DNA of 64,000 bases from NCBI GenBank assembly GCA_965198715.1, contig CBDAPV010000001.1:1612001-1676000 (forward strand). Direction: 5' to 3'. Below the pieces are notes generated by a model. It did no database searches. It had not been told where the DNA came from and saw nothing but the letters and a program-made list of their open reading frames with translations. The stretch's first letter is position 1. The number at the start of each line of letters is the position of its first letter. Position numbers and translations under genes: made by a program. Source of the DNA: RH-AL1 sp965198715. Lineage in GTDB: Bacteria; Pseudomonadota; Alphaproteobacteria; Rhizobiales; Beijerinckiaceae. Below are positions 36,149 to 45,748 of the stretch, one piece after another.

Positions 36149-36736
36149 GTGACGACCTTCTTCACCGCCGACACCCATTTCGGTCACGCCAAGCTGCTGC
36201 GGACGCGGCCGGCTTTCGCCACGATCGAGGAGCACGACGCGACGATCCTGGCGCGCTGGAACGCGGTCGTGCGCCCCGACGATGTTGTGTGGCACCTCGG
36301 CGACGTCGTGCACGGGCCGAGCCGCGAGCGCTGCGCCGAGCTGTTCGCCATGCTCAACGGCCGCAAGCGGCTCGTCGCCGGCAACCACGACACCAACCGC
36401 GTGCTGCACCTGCCGTGGGACGGCCCGGTGGTCGAGAGCGAGCGGCTGATGCTGAAGGACGACGCCGGACGCGAGCACCGGCTCTACCTCGCCCATTACG
36501 CCCATCGCGCCTGGCCCGGCGTATGGCGCGGCGTGCGCCACCTCTTCGGCCACACCCACGCCTCGCTGCCCGGCACCAGCCAGTCCTGCGACGTCGGCGT
36601 CGACGCCTGGGATTTCACCCCCGCCAGCCTGGAGCAGGTGATCGCACGCCAGGAGGCCACCGCCGAGGCGCCGGAGGAGGTGACGCGCTGGGAGGCGCGC
36701 AAGGCGGCGCAGGCGAGGGTCTCGGCGCCGGTGTAA
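36149..36736 (+). CDS. Metallophosphoesterase (calcineurin-like)
   Basis: About 195 residues from GTG 36149 (VTTFFTADTHFGH); upstream starts at 36,098 and 36,113 would add a Gly-rich, unconserved tail. The metal motifs are in order: DTHFGH, GDVVHGP, GNHDTN, HYAHRAWPG and FGHTHAS. This is the short phosphoesterase group (COG4186) that acts on nucleotide or small phosphate esters. Its substrate is unknown. Confidence 0.88.
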   Translation: MTTFFTADTHFGHAKLLRTRPAFATIEEHDATILARWNAVVRPDDVVWHLGDVVHGPSRERCAELFAMLNGRKRLVAGNHDTNRVLHLPWDGPVVESERLMLKDDAGREHRLYLAHYAHRAWPGVWRGVRHLFGHTHASLPGTSQSCDVGVDAWDFTPASLEQVIARQEATAEAPEEVTRWEARKAAQARVSAPV

Positions 36737-36777
36737 GCTCCATCGGATCGCGACCGCGGTCAGCATGAGGAAAGCCG

Positions 36778-36966
36778 ATGAGCGCGAGCAGGAGCGATAG
36801 GGCTGACGAGCGCGTCAGGAACGACCTGGTCAGGATCGGCGCCCACGCGAACACCGCGGAGGACTACGACGAGGTGCCGGGGGTGACGGCCGAGCAGTTC
36901 GCCCGTGCCGTGCCGCATCGGGACGGCAAGCCGGCGCGTGGGCGCCCGCCGGTCGGCGATAGGTAG
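36778..36966 (+). CDS. Small charged protein, weakly BrnA-antitoxin-like
   Basis: 62 residues from ATG 36778, preceded by GAGGAAA. The segment EDYDEVPGVTAEQFARAVPH followed by a terminal GRPP recalls the tail of BrnA/COG3514 antitoxins (DEIPELTDEDFARA...GRPK). No BrnT-type toxin is adjacent, so it may be an orphan antitoxin or an unrelated small protein. The NUDIX gene starts nine bases later. Confidence 0.55.
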   Translation: MSASRSDRADERVRNDLVRIGAHANTAEDYDEVPGVTAEQFARAVPHRDGKPARGRPPVGDR

Positions 36967-36975
36967 TCTCGCGCG

Positions 36976-37431
36976 ATGCTCGGCATCCCTCTCGCGCGCT
37001 TGGCCTCAGGCCTCCATCATCGCCTCTGGCTGACACGCGCGGTGACGCTCGGTGTCCGTGCGGTGGTGATCGACGCGCGCGGAATTTTCCTCGTGCGCCA
37101 CACCTACGTGCTGGGCTGGTACCTGCCCGGCGGCGGGGTCGATCGTGGCGAGAGCGCCGAGGCGGCGGCGATCCGCGAGCTGCAGGAAGAGGGCGGCATC
37201 CGCTGCCTGGAGCGGCCGGTGCTGCACGGCTTCTACCGCAACGGCCGCCGCGACCACGTCGCCTGCTATGTCGTGCGCGCGTTCGAGACGGGGGTCCAGC
37301 CCAAGGACGGCTGGGAGATCGCCGAGACCGGCTGGTTCGCGCCCGACGCGCTGCCCGAGAACACGACGCCGGCGACGCGGGCGCGAATCGTCGAGGTGCT
37401 GGAGAACCGCGAGGTCGCCCAGGACTGGTAG
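36976..37431 (+). CDS. NUDIX hydrolase
   Basis: A 151-residue protein with a complete Nudix box (GGVDRGESAEAAAIRELQEE then GGI, near residues 54-76), matching Gx5Ex7REUxEExGU. It hydrolyses a nucleoside diphosphate linked to another group; the substrate cannot be told from sequence. It starts nine bases after the small BrnA-like gene and 35 bases before the acetyltransferase. Confidence 0.92.
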   Translation: MLGIPLARLASGLHHRLWLTRAVTLGVRAVVIDARGIFLVRHTYVLGWYLPGGGVDRGESAEAAAIRELQEEGGIRCLERPVLHGFYRNGRRDHVACYVVRAFETGVQPKDGWEIAETGWFAPDALPENTTPATRARIVEVLENREVAQDW

Positions 37432-37466
37432 TTACGCGGGGGCGAGCCGCGTGCTACGCGCCGGCC

Positions 37467-37973
37467 ATGGCTCAAACGCCCTTCACGCTGCGGCCGCAGA
37501 CCGCGGCCGACCAGCCGGCCATCGATCGCCTCAACGCCCGCGCCTTCGGTCCCGGGCGTTACGCCCGCTCGGCCTATCGGCTGCGCGAGGGCGTGCCGCC
37601 CGAGGCCTCGCTGTCTTTCGTCGCCTGCGTCGGCACCTTGTTGGTTGGCTCCAACATCATGACGCGAATCCGCTGCGGGGACGCTCCGGCGTTGCTACTC
37701 GGGCCGCTGACGGTCGACCCGGCGTTCCAGAAGGGCGGTATCGGCGAGGCCCTGATGAACCGCTCGCTGCAGGCGGCGCAGGAGTCCGGGCATGGGCTGG
37801 TGCTCTTGGTCGGCGATCTTCTGTATTACGGCCGTAGCGGCTTCAACCGAGTGCCCGACGGTCACGTCAGCTTTACCGGGCCGGTCGATCCGGGCCGGCT
37901 GCTGTACCGGGAGTTGGCTCCTGGTGCGCTGGAGCGCGCCGCAGGACGCGTGCGACGCTCATTTCCCGATTGA
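37467..37973 (+). CDS. GNAT-family N-acetyltransferase (YhbS-like)
   Basis: A 168-residue protein with the GNAT fold. The acetyl-CoA loop is GPLTVDPAFQKGGIGEALMN near residues 71-91 (Q/RxxGxG/A as QKGGIG). The VLLVGDLLYYGRSGF segment near 112-126 is typical of the COG3153/YhbS group. The acceptor is unknown. Confidence 0.9.
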   Translation: MAQTPFTLRPQTAADQPAIDRLNARAFGPGRYARSAYRLREGVPPEASLSFVACVGTLLVGSNIMTRIRCGDAPALLLGPLTVDPAFQKGGIGEALMNRSLQAAQESGHGLVLLVGDLLYYGRSGFNRVPDGHVSFTGPVDPGRLLYRELAPGALERAAGRVRRSFPD

Positions 37974-38027
37974 AGATGTCGTTCCGGGTTTGCGCCGAGG
38001 CGAGATCCGGAACGACAGAGATCCGGC

Positions 38028-38243
38028 CTACTTGCGCGCGTCCGGTCCACCGGCCTTATCGAGGCCGCCCTCCTTGTTGGTCCCGTTCATCGTGTCGCCC
38101 TCGATGGTCGTGTCGGCGAGCGACTCTTCGAGGTCGTCCGGCGATTGGCCGGAGCGTGTGACGCCCTTGCTGCCGCCGATCATCGGGTTGCCCTTGAGAT
38201 CGGCGTCTGTCGGCACGGTGGTCTTCGGCTGCTTGCTGCTCAC
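38028..38243 (-). CDS. Small hydrophilic hypothetical protein
   Basis: 71 residues, highly polar and probably disordered (VPTDADLKGNPMIGGSKG near 10-27, then TTIEGDTMNGTN). Similar short proteins occur in Methylobacterium relatives by recollection. No function is known. It lies 63 bases downstream of the DUF2252 gene on the same strand. Confidence 0.65.
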   Translation of the reverse strand: MSSKQPKTTVPTDADLKGNPMIGGSKGVTRSGQSPDDLEESLADTTIEGDTMNGTNKEGGLDKAGGPDARK

Positions 38244-38306
38244 GGCGGGCTCCTCTCGGTGGAACCTGTCAATGGCACCTCGGCGGCAGCGTTCCGGCGC
38301 GCGGCG

Positions 38307-39701
38307 CTACGCCGCCTTCTTCTCCGGCTGAGCCGCCGCCGGCACCAGCGCCGAGGTCGAGAGCTTGGCGTGGTCGAGAACGCTCTGGCTGGCGTAGCTC
38401 ATGGCAAAGGCTGCCAGCGCCTCGTCGAGCACCTCCGACTTGCCGATATAGCCGTTGATCATCTGCGGGTCGCCGGTGCGGGCGTGCGCGCGCGCCAGGG
38501 TGCGACCGCAGAGCGTCGCATAGGCCGGCAGCGCCTTGCCCTGGATCGCCTCGGCGATGGAGCCGAGCCGGCGGTTCTTCAGCTGCCGGATGTAGAACTG
38601 GCGGCCGCTCTCGTCCCCGGTCCAGCCGAGGAACACGTCGCTCGCCGCCTGCATCGCGCGCTGGCCGTCGACGACGCGCTTGCCGCCGTGGCTCGCCGGC
38701 GCGACGCCCTGCGCCAGCTTGGCGACGGCGCTCTCGCCGGCCTGTTTGAGCTGCAGGATGAGCTGGTCGCCGTCGGCGCTCAGCATCAGGCCGATCGCGC
38801 AGAACGTGCCGACGCTGCCGACCCCGACCACCTTGAAGGCGGTGTCGGCGAGCTTGTAATGATCGAGCAGCATGGCGCGCTCGGGCAGGAGCGTGGCCTT
38901 GTACTTCTCATAAGTGTCGTTCGAGAGCACGTGACCCACGGGCTTGCCGTCGGGCAGCACGTGGAAGATCGTCGGCGGCTTGTCGGCGAAGCGCAGCGCG
39001 CCGTTGTCGTCCGTCTCCTGCTTGGGCGCCTCGCTCGACGCCTTGCCCTTCTTCTCGGCCTTGAGCATCGTCTCGATGATCTCGGTCTCGAGCGAGGCAT
39101 CGCCGAGCCCCTCGACTTGTGCCTGCAGGTCCATGCGCGCCTGCCAGACCTCGATCGGCGAGCGCTCGGCGAGGTCGCTCATGAAGTCGCGGTAGGCCTT
39201 CGAGGTGGCGGCGGCGATGGCGTGGGCCTTCTTGTCCGGCATCCCCTCGTTCTGCGCGGCGACGACCACCGAGGCGACGAGGCGCTTGAGGTCGACGATG
39301 AAGTCGACGCCGGGGCAGGTCTCGTCGAAATCGTTGATGTCGAACAGCACGTTGCCCTCGGGCGAGGAGAACGCGCCGAAGTTCATGAGGTGGGCGTCGC
39401 CGCAGACCTGCACCGGCAGTCCGATGCGCGGCGACGATTGGAGATCGTGCGCCATCAGCGCCGCGGCCCCGCGATAGAAGGTGAAGGGCGACACGCTCAT
39501 GCGCTTGTAGCGCTCGGGCACCAGCGCCGGCACGCGGTCGGCGTCGTCGGCGGTCAGGATCGGCAGCGGGTCGCGATGCGGATCGACGGTGAAATCGGCG
39601 TGGCTCTCGCGCGAGACGACTGCCCGCAACGCCTTGCCCGCGGCCTGGCGCTGCTCGCGGGTCATCAGGTGAGAGGCGTTGGCAAGAGACGTTTCGGTCA
39701 T
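38307..39701 (-). CDS. DUF2252 family protein
   Basis: A 464-residue protein from ATG 39701, with GGAG at a good distance; the in-frame ATG at 39713 lies before that site. The kinase-like fold marker CGDAHLMNFGAF near residue 95 and FDINDFDE near 115 match DUF2252, which is distantly related to aminoglycoside phosphotransferase-type kinases. FYRGAAALMAHD near 70 is also conserved. It is soluble and acts on an unknown substrate. Upstream lies copy B of the palindromic repeat. Confidence 0.9.
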   Translation of the reverse strand: MTETSLANASHLMTREQRQAAGKALRAVVSRESHADFTVDPHRDPLPILTADDADRVPALVPERYKRMSVSPFTFYRGAAALMAHDLQSSPRIGLPVQVCGDAHLMNFGAFSSPEGNVLFDINDFDETCPGVDFIVDLKRLVASVVVAAQNEGMPDKKAHAIAAATSKAYRDFMSDLAERSPIEVWQARMDLQAQVEGLGDASLETEIIETMLKAEKKGKASSEAPKQETDDNGALRFADKPPTIFHVLPDGKPVGHVLSNDTYEKYKATLLPERAMLLDHYKLADTAFKVVGVGSVGTFCAIGLMLSADGDQLILQLKQAGESAVAKLAQGVAPASHGGKRVVDGQRAMQAASDVFLGWTGDESGRQFYIRQLKNRRLGSIAEAIQGKALPAYATLCGRTLARAHARTGDPQMINGYIGKSEVLDEALAAFAMSYASQSVLDHAKLSTSALVPAAAQPEKKAA

Positions 39702-39818
39702 CGCGTTCTCCATCGTATGGCTTCTCGTGTCATCGAAGCGTCATGCAAGCGTTGTGAGAATGCAACCCGTTCGCGCCCTGTTTGATCCTCCCGCGCGTTA
39801 GAGCAATTGTCGGCGGAG

Positions 39819-40019
39819 TGGTGCCGATGACGTTACGTCGTCTTTCCAGGGCGAGCGAAGCGAGATCCCGGTATCCATGACAACGCGCTTGCTGGATCGA
39901 GCGGCATCGTTTGGTCCCCCCCTTGCAACCGCGTTGTCATGGGTTCCGGGCTCGCCTTCGGCGCCTCGGAAAGACGAACGCAGCATGGCCATGAGTCTTC
40001 TCTTCCAGGATGCGCTCTA
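39819..40019 (-). repeat. Dispersed palindromic repeat, copy B
   Basis: The reverse complement of this stretch matches copy A (4,669-4,868) over about 200 bases with scattered differences, including the inner arms CATGACAACGCG and CGCGTTGTCATG. Read on the minus strand it also begins TAGAGCGCATCC, and its first three bases form the stop codon of the small frame at 40,017-40,097. Confidence 0.8.
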
Positions 40020-40097
40020 GACCTCGTCGCAAGCGACGTTCGCTTGGTACTCGTCCAAGTCGATGACGCCCTCGCTCGCCGCCCGCGACTTGTACAT
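40017..40097 (-). CDS. Micro-ORF ending at the repeat
   Basis: 26 residues (MYKSRAASEGVIDLDEYQAN, then VACDEV). Composition looks coding, and it ends exactly at the TAG that opens copy B of the palindromic repeat. It may be the tail of a lost gene. No family is recognised. Confidence 0.25.
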   Translation of the reverse strand: MYKSRAASEGVIDLDEYQANVACDEV

Positions 40098-40182
40098 CGG
40101 AGCGTTGAAGTATCAGGCGGTGTTCACGGCAGGCACCCTGCCGTTTGGCGACGCGGTGGCGGTCGCGTCGGCAGGCGCGCCG

Positions 40183-41094
40183 CTACGGCGTGAGGCTGGC
40201 CTCGTGATCGAGCGGCTTCAGGCTCGCGGCCGGCGACACCGGCTTCGACGTTTGCGCCACGGCCGGGTGGCTCGACACGATGGCGGCACGCTCGATGGCG
40301 CGGAACGAGGCCATGGCGGCCTTCTGCACGTCGCGGCTCTGCGCCAGCCGCACGAAATCGGCCTGGCGATAGGGATAGTGCCCGCCGCCGTGGAACACCT
40401 TGACCCCGGTGTTGGTCACCACGGCGTCGCCCCGTCTCAGGGTGAAGTCGTGCAGCAGCGAGGCGACGCGATTGCCGTCCCTGGGATGGCAGGAGCAGGA
40501 TTCGTCGAGATAGGTCGTGTAGTGGAAGCCCGACGCCTTTTGCGAATAGGAGCGGCCGGTGCGCGCCTCCACCGCCTCGTCGATCGACGACGAACCGTTA
40601 GGCAGCACGTAGAGCGAGGTCTGCGCGCCGGGGCATTCGGAGCGACAGGTCGCCTCGTGCGCTGCGAGGTCGTCACCGCCGTGGAATTCGCCGACGGGAA
40701 ACGCGAAGCCGTCGCAGGTCCGCACGCAGATGGAGGCGCGACCGAGCCGCATCGGCGTGTGGTCGGAGACGAGTCGGCGATGTCCGCCGCGCTGCTCGGC
40801 GACACGCGGCCGGTACGAACGCCGCGAAGCGTAGCCGTGAGAGCGGGGCGCCCGCTCGCGCGAGACGTATCCGCTCTGCTGCGGGGCCGCTGCCTGCGGA
40901 GCCGAGAAGAGGCTGCCGAAGGCGCTGAAAAAATCCTGGGCCTGGCCGCTCTGGCCGGTCACGACGGTGGCCATGCCGACGCTGGCGATGACGAAGCCGC
41001 TCGAGACGGCCAATTTGAAGCGCGCCGAAGCCGTGACCATCCGATGGTGCAGGAAGGAGCGGGCGCAATCGAGGAGAGACTTCGGGTTGGCCAT
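40183..41094 (-). CDS. DUF2865 domain secreted protein
   Basis: 303 residues from ATG 41094, preceded by GGAAAG; an in-frame ATG at 41139 is possible. A hydrophobic segment (FKLAVSSGFVIASVGMATVV near residues 26-45) acts as leader or anchor. The Cys-rich DUF2865 core has ICVRTCDGFAFPV near 121-133, CRSECPGAQTSLYVLP near 150-165 and YLDESCSCHPRDG near 200. The family is restricted largely to Hyphomicrobiales and is of unknown function, probably periplasmic. Confidence 0.88.
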   Translation of the reverse strand: MANPKSLLDCARSFLHHRMVTASARFKLAVSSGFVIASVGMATVVTGQSGQAQDFFSAFGSLFSAPQAAAPQQSGYVSRERAPRSHGYASRRSYRPRVAEQRGGHRRLVSDHTPMRLGRASICVRTCDGFAFPVGEFHGGDDLAAHEATCRSECPGAQTSLYVLPNGSSSIDEAVEARTGRSYSQKASGFHYTTYLDESCSCHPRDGNRVASLLHDFTLRRGDAVVTNTGVKVFHGGGHYPYRQADFVRLAQSRDVQKAAMASFRAIERAAIVSSHPAVAQTSKPVSPAASLKPLDHEASLTP

Positions 41095-41359
41095 GATGCT
41101 TTCCAGCCTCGACTTCTGCGGCTCGTAGAGCACGGTCAAGTCGCCATAGGCAACGGATCGGCGGCGATTTTGAGATCTAAGCTTAACCCGCCGACCAGGC
41201 CGAAGAGCGGCGCGCGTCAGGGCCGAGGCGGAGACCGCCCACCACCAAGTCTGCCATTGGGTCGTGTCATCTTCGTAGGCTTACGACTACGGCGTTGTTC
41301 TCGCGGCGGAACGGGTCCGAAGCTTGAGCATTTGCGCGCTGCAACACAGGAGGTTTCCC

Positions 41360-41572
41360 ATGCTCAAGGTCGTGATCATCGCCGCCACCATGCTCGTCAC
41401 CGGCAATGCTTTCGCCGACGAGGTCGTTATCCACCGCGACGACGCTCCGCCGCCGTCAAGCACCTCCACCACCGTCGAGCACCATGAGTCGTCCGACGGT
41501 TGTTCGTCGAAGACAGTGCATAAAGAGAACGACATGGGCGACTCGAAGACGGTGTCCAAGTCCGACTGCTGA
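41360..41572 (+). CDS. Small secreted Ser/Cys-containing protein
   Basis: 70 residues from ATG 41360 behind a perfect AGGAGG. Residues 1-19 are a signal peptide (VVIIAATMLVTGNAFA). The mature part ends GCSSKTVHKENDMGDSKTVS and a terminal Cys pair pattern (GC...DC). Similar small proteins exist in other Hyphomicrobiales by recollection; the function is unknown. Confidence 0.75.
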   Translation: MLKVVIIAATMLVTGNAFADEVVIHRDDAPPPSSTSTTVEHHESSDGCSSKTVHKENDMGDSKTVSKSDC

Positions 41573-41684
41573 GCGTCCTACGCTCGATATAGCCAACTTT
41601 GTGCAGGCTCTTCGCGCCTTGGTCGGCGACGGTCTTCAGACTGTTGCCGCTGAGGCGTTTTCGCATCGGAGGCGCAGGCGATTA

Positions 41685-41705
41685 GTTTGTTACAAGGTAA
41701 CAAAC
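41685..41705. promoter_or_regulatory. Perfect palindrome upstream of the formaldehyde oxidation operon
   Basis: Nine-base arms GTTTGTTAC and GTAACAAAC around AAG, about 120 bases before the adhC start. Perfect arms of this length in a GC-rich genome are unlikely by chance. It is a strong candidate operator for a GntR-, TetR- or MarR-type regulator. Confidence 0.65.
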
Positions 41706-41824
41706 GCTTCGCGTGAACAAAGATTTGGCGTGTCTGCGCCCAAGTAAATTTTGCCCCTGCGCGCCTAGCCCCGTCGGGCAAACCTGTGTAGGGACCTGCC
41801 AAATCCGCACAGGGAGAATGCTCG

Positions 41825-42939
<1,115 letters not shown>

Positions 42940-42940
<1 letters not shown>

Positions 42941-43821
42941 TGGCCGAGCCTTCCAAGACCGGCGCCCCGGAGAAGACCGGCTCCCACGTCGCCTTCGGCG
43001 GCGAGAACACCTTCTACAAGCATCAGTCCGCCGCCATTGGCGGATCGATGAACTTCACGGTGTACCTGCCGCCCCAGGCCAAGGAAGCGACGAAGGACGG
43101 CAAGAAGCTCCCGGCGTTGATGTACCTCGCCGGCCTCACCTGCGATAACACCACCTTCATCATCAAGGGCGGTGCGCAGCGCCTCGCGGCCGAGCATGGC
43201 ATCATCCTGATCGCGCCGGACACCAGCCCGCGTGACAAGCCGCACCCCGGCGACCACGACAAGTACGACTTCGGGATTGGCGCCGGCTTCTACGTGAACG
43301 CCACGCAGGAGCCCTGGAAGGATGGCTACCAGATGGGCACCTACGTCGGGCACGAGCTGCCTGACCTGGTGGCCGAGCACTTTCCCGTCAACACGGCGAA
43401 ATTCGGCATCTTCGGCCACTCGATGGGCGGCCACGGCGCGCTCGTCCACGCGCTGCGCCAGCCCGAGCGCTTCAAGTCGGTCTCGGCCTTTGCCCCGATC
43501 GTGGCGCCGTCCTCCTGCCCCTGGGGCGAGAAGGCGCTCGGCAACTATCTTGGGCCGGACAAGGCGAGCTGGAAGGAGTGGGACGCGACCGAGTTGGTGA
43601 AATCCGGCAAGCGCACCTCCCACATTCTGATCGACCAGGGCACGGGCGACCAGTTCCTGAAGGGCGAGCTGCACCCGCACCTCTTCGAGGAGGCCTGCAA
43701 GGCCGCCGGCCAGCCGTTGAACCTGCGCATGCAGGAGGGCTACGACCATTCCTATTACACGATGATGACCTTCATGGAGGATCACGTCACCCATCATGCC
43801 AAGGTGCTGGAGATCGGTTAG
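42940..43821 (+). CDS. fghA: S-formylglutathione hydrolase
   Basis: 293 residues, somewhat longer than usual because of a Ser/Lys/Thr-rich N-terminal tail of about 15 residues. The esterase D fold shows YLAGLTCDNTTFIIKGG near 68, the nucleophile elbow FGHSMGGHGAL near 162-172, Asp in DQGTGDQFL near 228, and His in GYDHSYYTMMTF near 267. It hydrolyses S-formylglutathione to formate and glutathione. Its start codon overlaps the adhC stop, so the two steps are translationally coupled. Confidence 0.96.
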
Positions 43822-43844
43822 CTTTACTTCTTTCCGTGACCTAC

Positions 43845-43875
43845 AAGGCGTCTTTGCTAAATGCAGAGGCGCCTT
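43845..43875 (+). terminator. Hairpin after fghA
   Basis: AAGGCGTCTTTGC pairs with GCAGAGGCGCCTT (two G-T wobbles) around TAAAT, 24 bases after the fghA stop. There is no T tract after it. The following 325 bases up to 44,200 show no recognisable gene and begin a lower-GC region. Confidence 0.5.
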
Positions 43876-44200
43876 CGGCTACATGAGACAAGGAACCATC
43901 CGAAGCGATCGCGCGACCCAAGAGCACCGAGCCCGCAATGCGGGGAGACGGGAGCGTTGGTGCTCTTCCTCTTCGTCTCCACGGCGAGAAATCAAGGAAG
44001 TAAGGGGGAGCGATATCGACGTTGTCCCGACATCGAGCTCGCGCATTGTTTCAGGCTCATTGATCTGGCGGCCGCGCAGCGGCTCCTTTGCGAAAGGCTT
44101 TCGATCCGCACCGAAATCACGACCCTGGAAGCCCTTATCCAAAATCGAGCGACGATATCCTCCGCGAAGCCTTGCAGATCTTTAAGGGGTAAAATGGATT

Positions 44201-45625
44201 TTATTGCAACGAGATCTCGCGGGTCATAGCTTCGTCGATGTGTCTCAACGCATCTTCGGCGCTGAGCATCAGATGGCAATTCCAATTAAATTCTATTTCG
44301 CTTTCATTTTGCTGGGGGCACCTAATCTCGATGAGGCTCTGGCCTTTTAATTGCGATAGTACTCGGTAGAAAACATCGGGCATCCCTGCTGGCAAAAAGG
44401 ATATGACTAAAATGCCTCTTCGCGCGAAAGCCATATTCGTCAGTCCGGCACCATTCACTCCCGCTATACAGCTCGCATTTTTGAACAAGGCTATCTGGTC
44501 GCGCAAACACATCTCCTCGGGATACGCAATCACCCATCCGCGCTTGGCAAGCTCACAGCAGACCTTTTCTTCCTCTGCGAGCCTTCGAGAAGATGTTGTT
44601 CGAGCTACCCAGACTTTCGCGGTGGCAGATCCTCTGACCTGTGAAGTCATCCAGTCAAAAGCGGCGATTGCATGCGGCGAATAATGAGCGCCGTGCTGAC
44701 TCATGCCTACAGCAACGACTAGGTTTGCGTACCGCTGCGGTAGGCCGCTGCTTTTCTTTACTTGAGCAGGTCCGATACCAATTAAAGCCAGCGAATCGTC
44801 TAACACGACATTCATTCTGGACTCAACAGGGAACGACGGGGCAAGCACGAACCATCCTTGTTCTATGAACTTTCTACAGACAAACGCTATCGGTAACAGT
44901 TCCAGTAGCCAGTGACCGTAGTTTTGAGCTCCCGACATGTTGCACAACAGCCCCGTACCATCCGTGATCGCATTCGGTTGCTGGCTTTTCAGAAAGGTTC
45001 TTACGAGATTGGAAGCCACCTCGATATCAAGCGTCTTGTTCTGGTGGACCGTCTCTAGGAAAAGGTGCCCCCTGGCGTCGAATACGAGTCCCCGTCCAGC
45101 CACGATCACGTCGTGCAAAAGAAAAAAACTCACATCCTGTACTTTATTGTCCGACTTCGCTGCCGGATCGAAGGACGTAACAGTCGGGTTTCTTGGAATC
45201 CTGTGTATGACATCAACCGGATTCATTAATCTTTCAGGCACTATGCCGATCTTCAAGCCGACTCGCCCTTCGAAAAAGCCCATCCGGAAAAAATGATCGT
45301 AGCCTGAGGTGAAGAGCTTCCTCTCGACCGACCGTGCAGCGTCCGGGTAACGGCGAAGGTAGGCGGCTTCATCGAATTGGTCGATATCTGGGTGGGCAGG
45401 AGCCGTCCAGCTGCGACCCTCCTTGATGCCGTGCTTCTGGAAGTGAGAACGACCGGAAGGAAAGGTCCCGTTCTTGACGGCCAGCGCCACATCCGGATAA
45501 CGCATCAAGTAAGAAGTTTCCTCGACGCATTTTTCTTTTGACAGAAACAGGAAGCTCTTGACGCGATACCTTACTTTGCGAACCGCTGAGATCGAAAGCG
45601 AGACGATGGAAAGTGGATTGTTCAC
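44201..45625 (-). CDS. GT61-family glycosyltransferase with N-terminal YPDV repeats
   Basis: 474 residues. Residues 30-130 contain two copies of a short repeat seen in bacterial glycosyltransferases (YLMRYPDVALAVKNGTF ... HFQKHGIKEGR, and YLRRYPDAARSVERKLF ... HFFRMGFFEGR). From about 210 to 440 is the DUF563/GT61 domain, with GAQNYGHWLLELLP near 233-246 and INGAGLTNMAF-like VNGAGLTNMAFARRG near 408. It probably adds a sugar to a surface polysaccharide. GC content is visibly lower than in its neighbours, and IS630 lies 120 bases upstream, so it was probably acquired by transfer. Confidence 0.88.
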   Translation of the reverse strand: MNNPLSIVSLSISAVRKVRYRVKSFLFLSKEKCVEETSYLMRYPDVALAVKNGTFPSGRSHFQKHGIKEGRSWTAPAHPDIDQFDEAAYLRRYPDAARSVERKLFTSGYDHFFRMGFFEGRVGLKIGIVPERLMNPVDVIHRIPRNPTVTSFDPAAKSDNKVQDVSFFLLHDVIVAGRGLVFDARGHLFLETVHQNKTLDIEVASNLVRTFLKSQQPNAITDGTGLLCNMSGAQNYGHWLLELLPIAFVCRKFIEQGWFVLAPSFPVESRMNVVLDDSLALIGIGPAQVKKSSGLPQRYANLVVAVGMSQHGAHYSPHAIAAFDWMTSQVRGSATAKVWVARTTSSRRLAEEEKVCCELAKRGWVIAYPEEMCLRDQIALFKNASCIAGVNGAGLTNMAFARRGILVISFLPAGMPDVFYRVLSQLKGQSLIEIRCPQQNESEIEFNWNCHLMLSAEDALRHIDEAMTREISLQ

Positions 45626-45748
45626 GTCGCGCTCCTACGATGATACTTCAGGATTTTAACGCTGGCGACTCTGGCTTGTGGTTCTCGATCTTGCATCTTT
45701 GCGTAAAGCACGGAACAGCGAACCTGAAAGAGCCGGAACCTGCGTCTA

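Noticed and set aside
43861..44229. Plus-strand frame of 122 codons between fghA and GT61
   Set aside because: No RBS, no family resemblance and poor codon pattern; it overlaps the GT61 end on the other strand.
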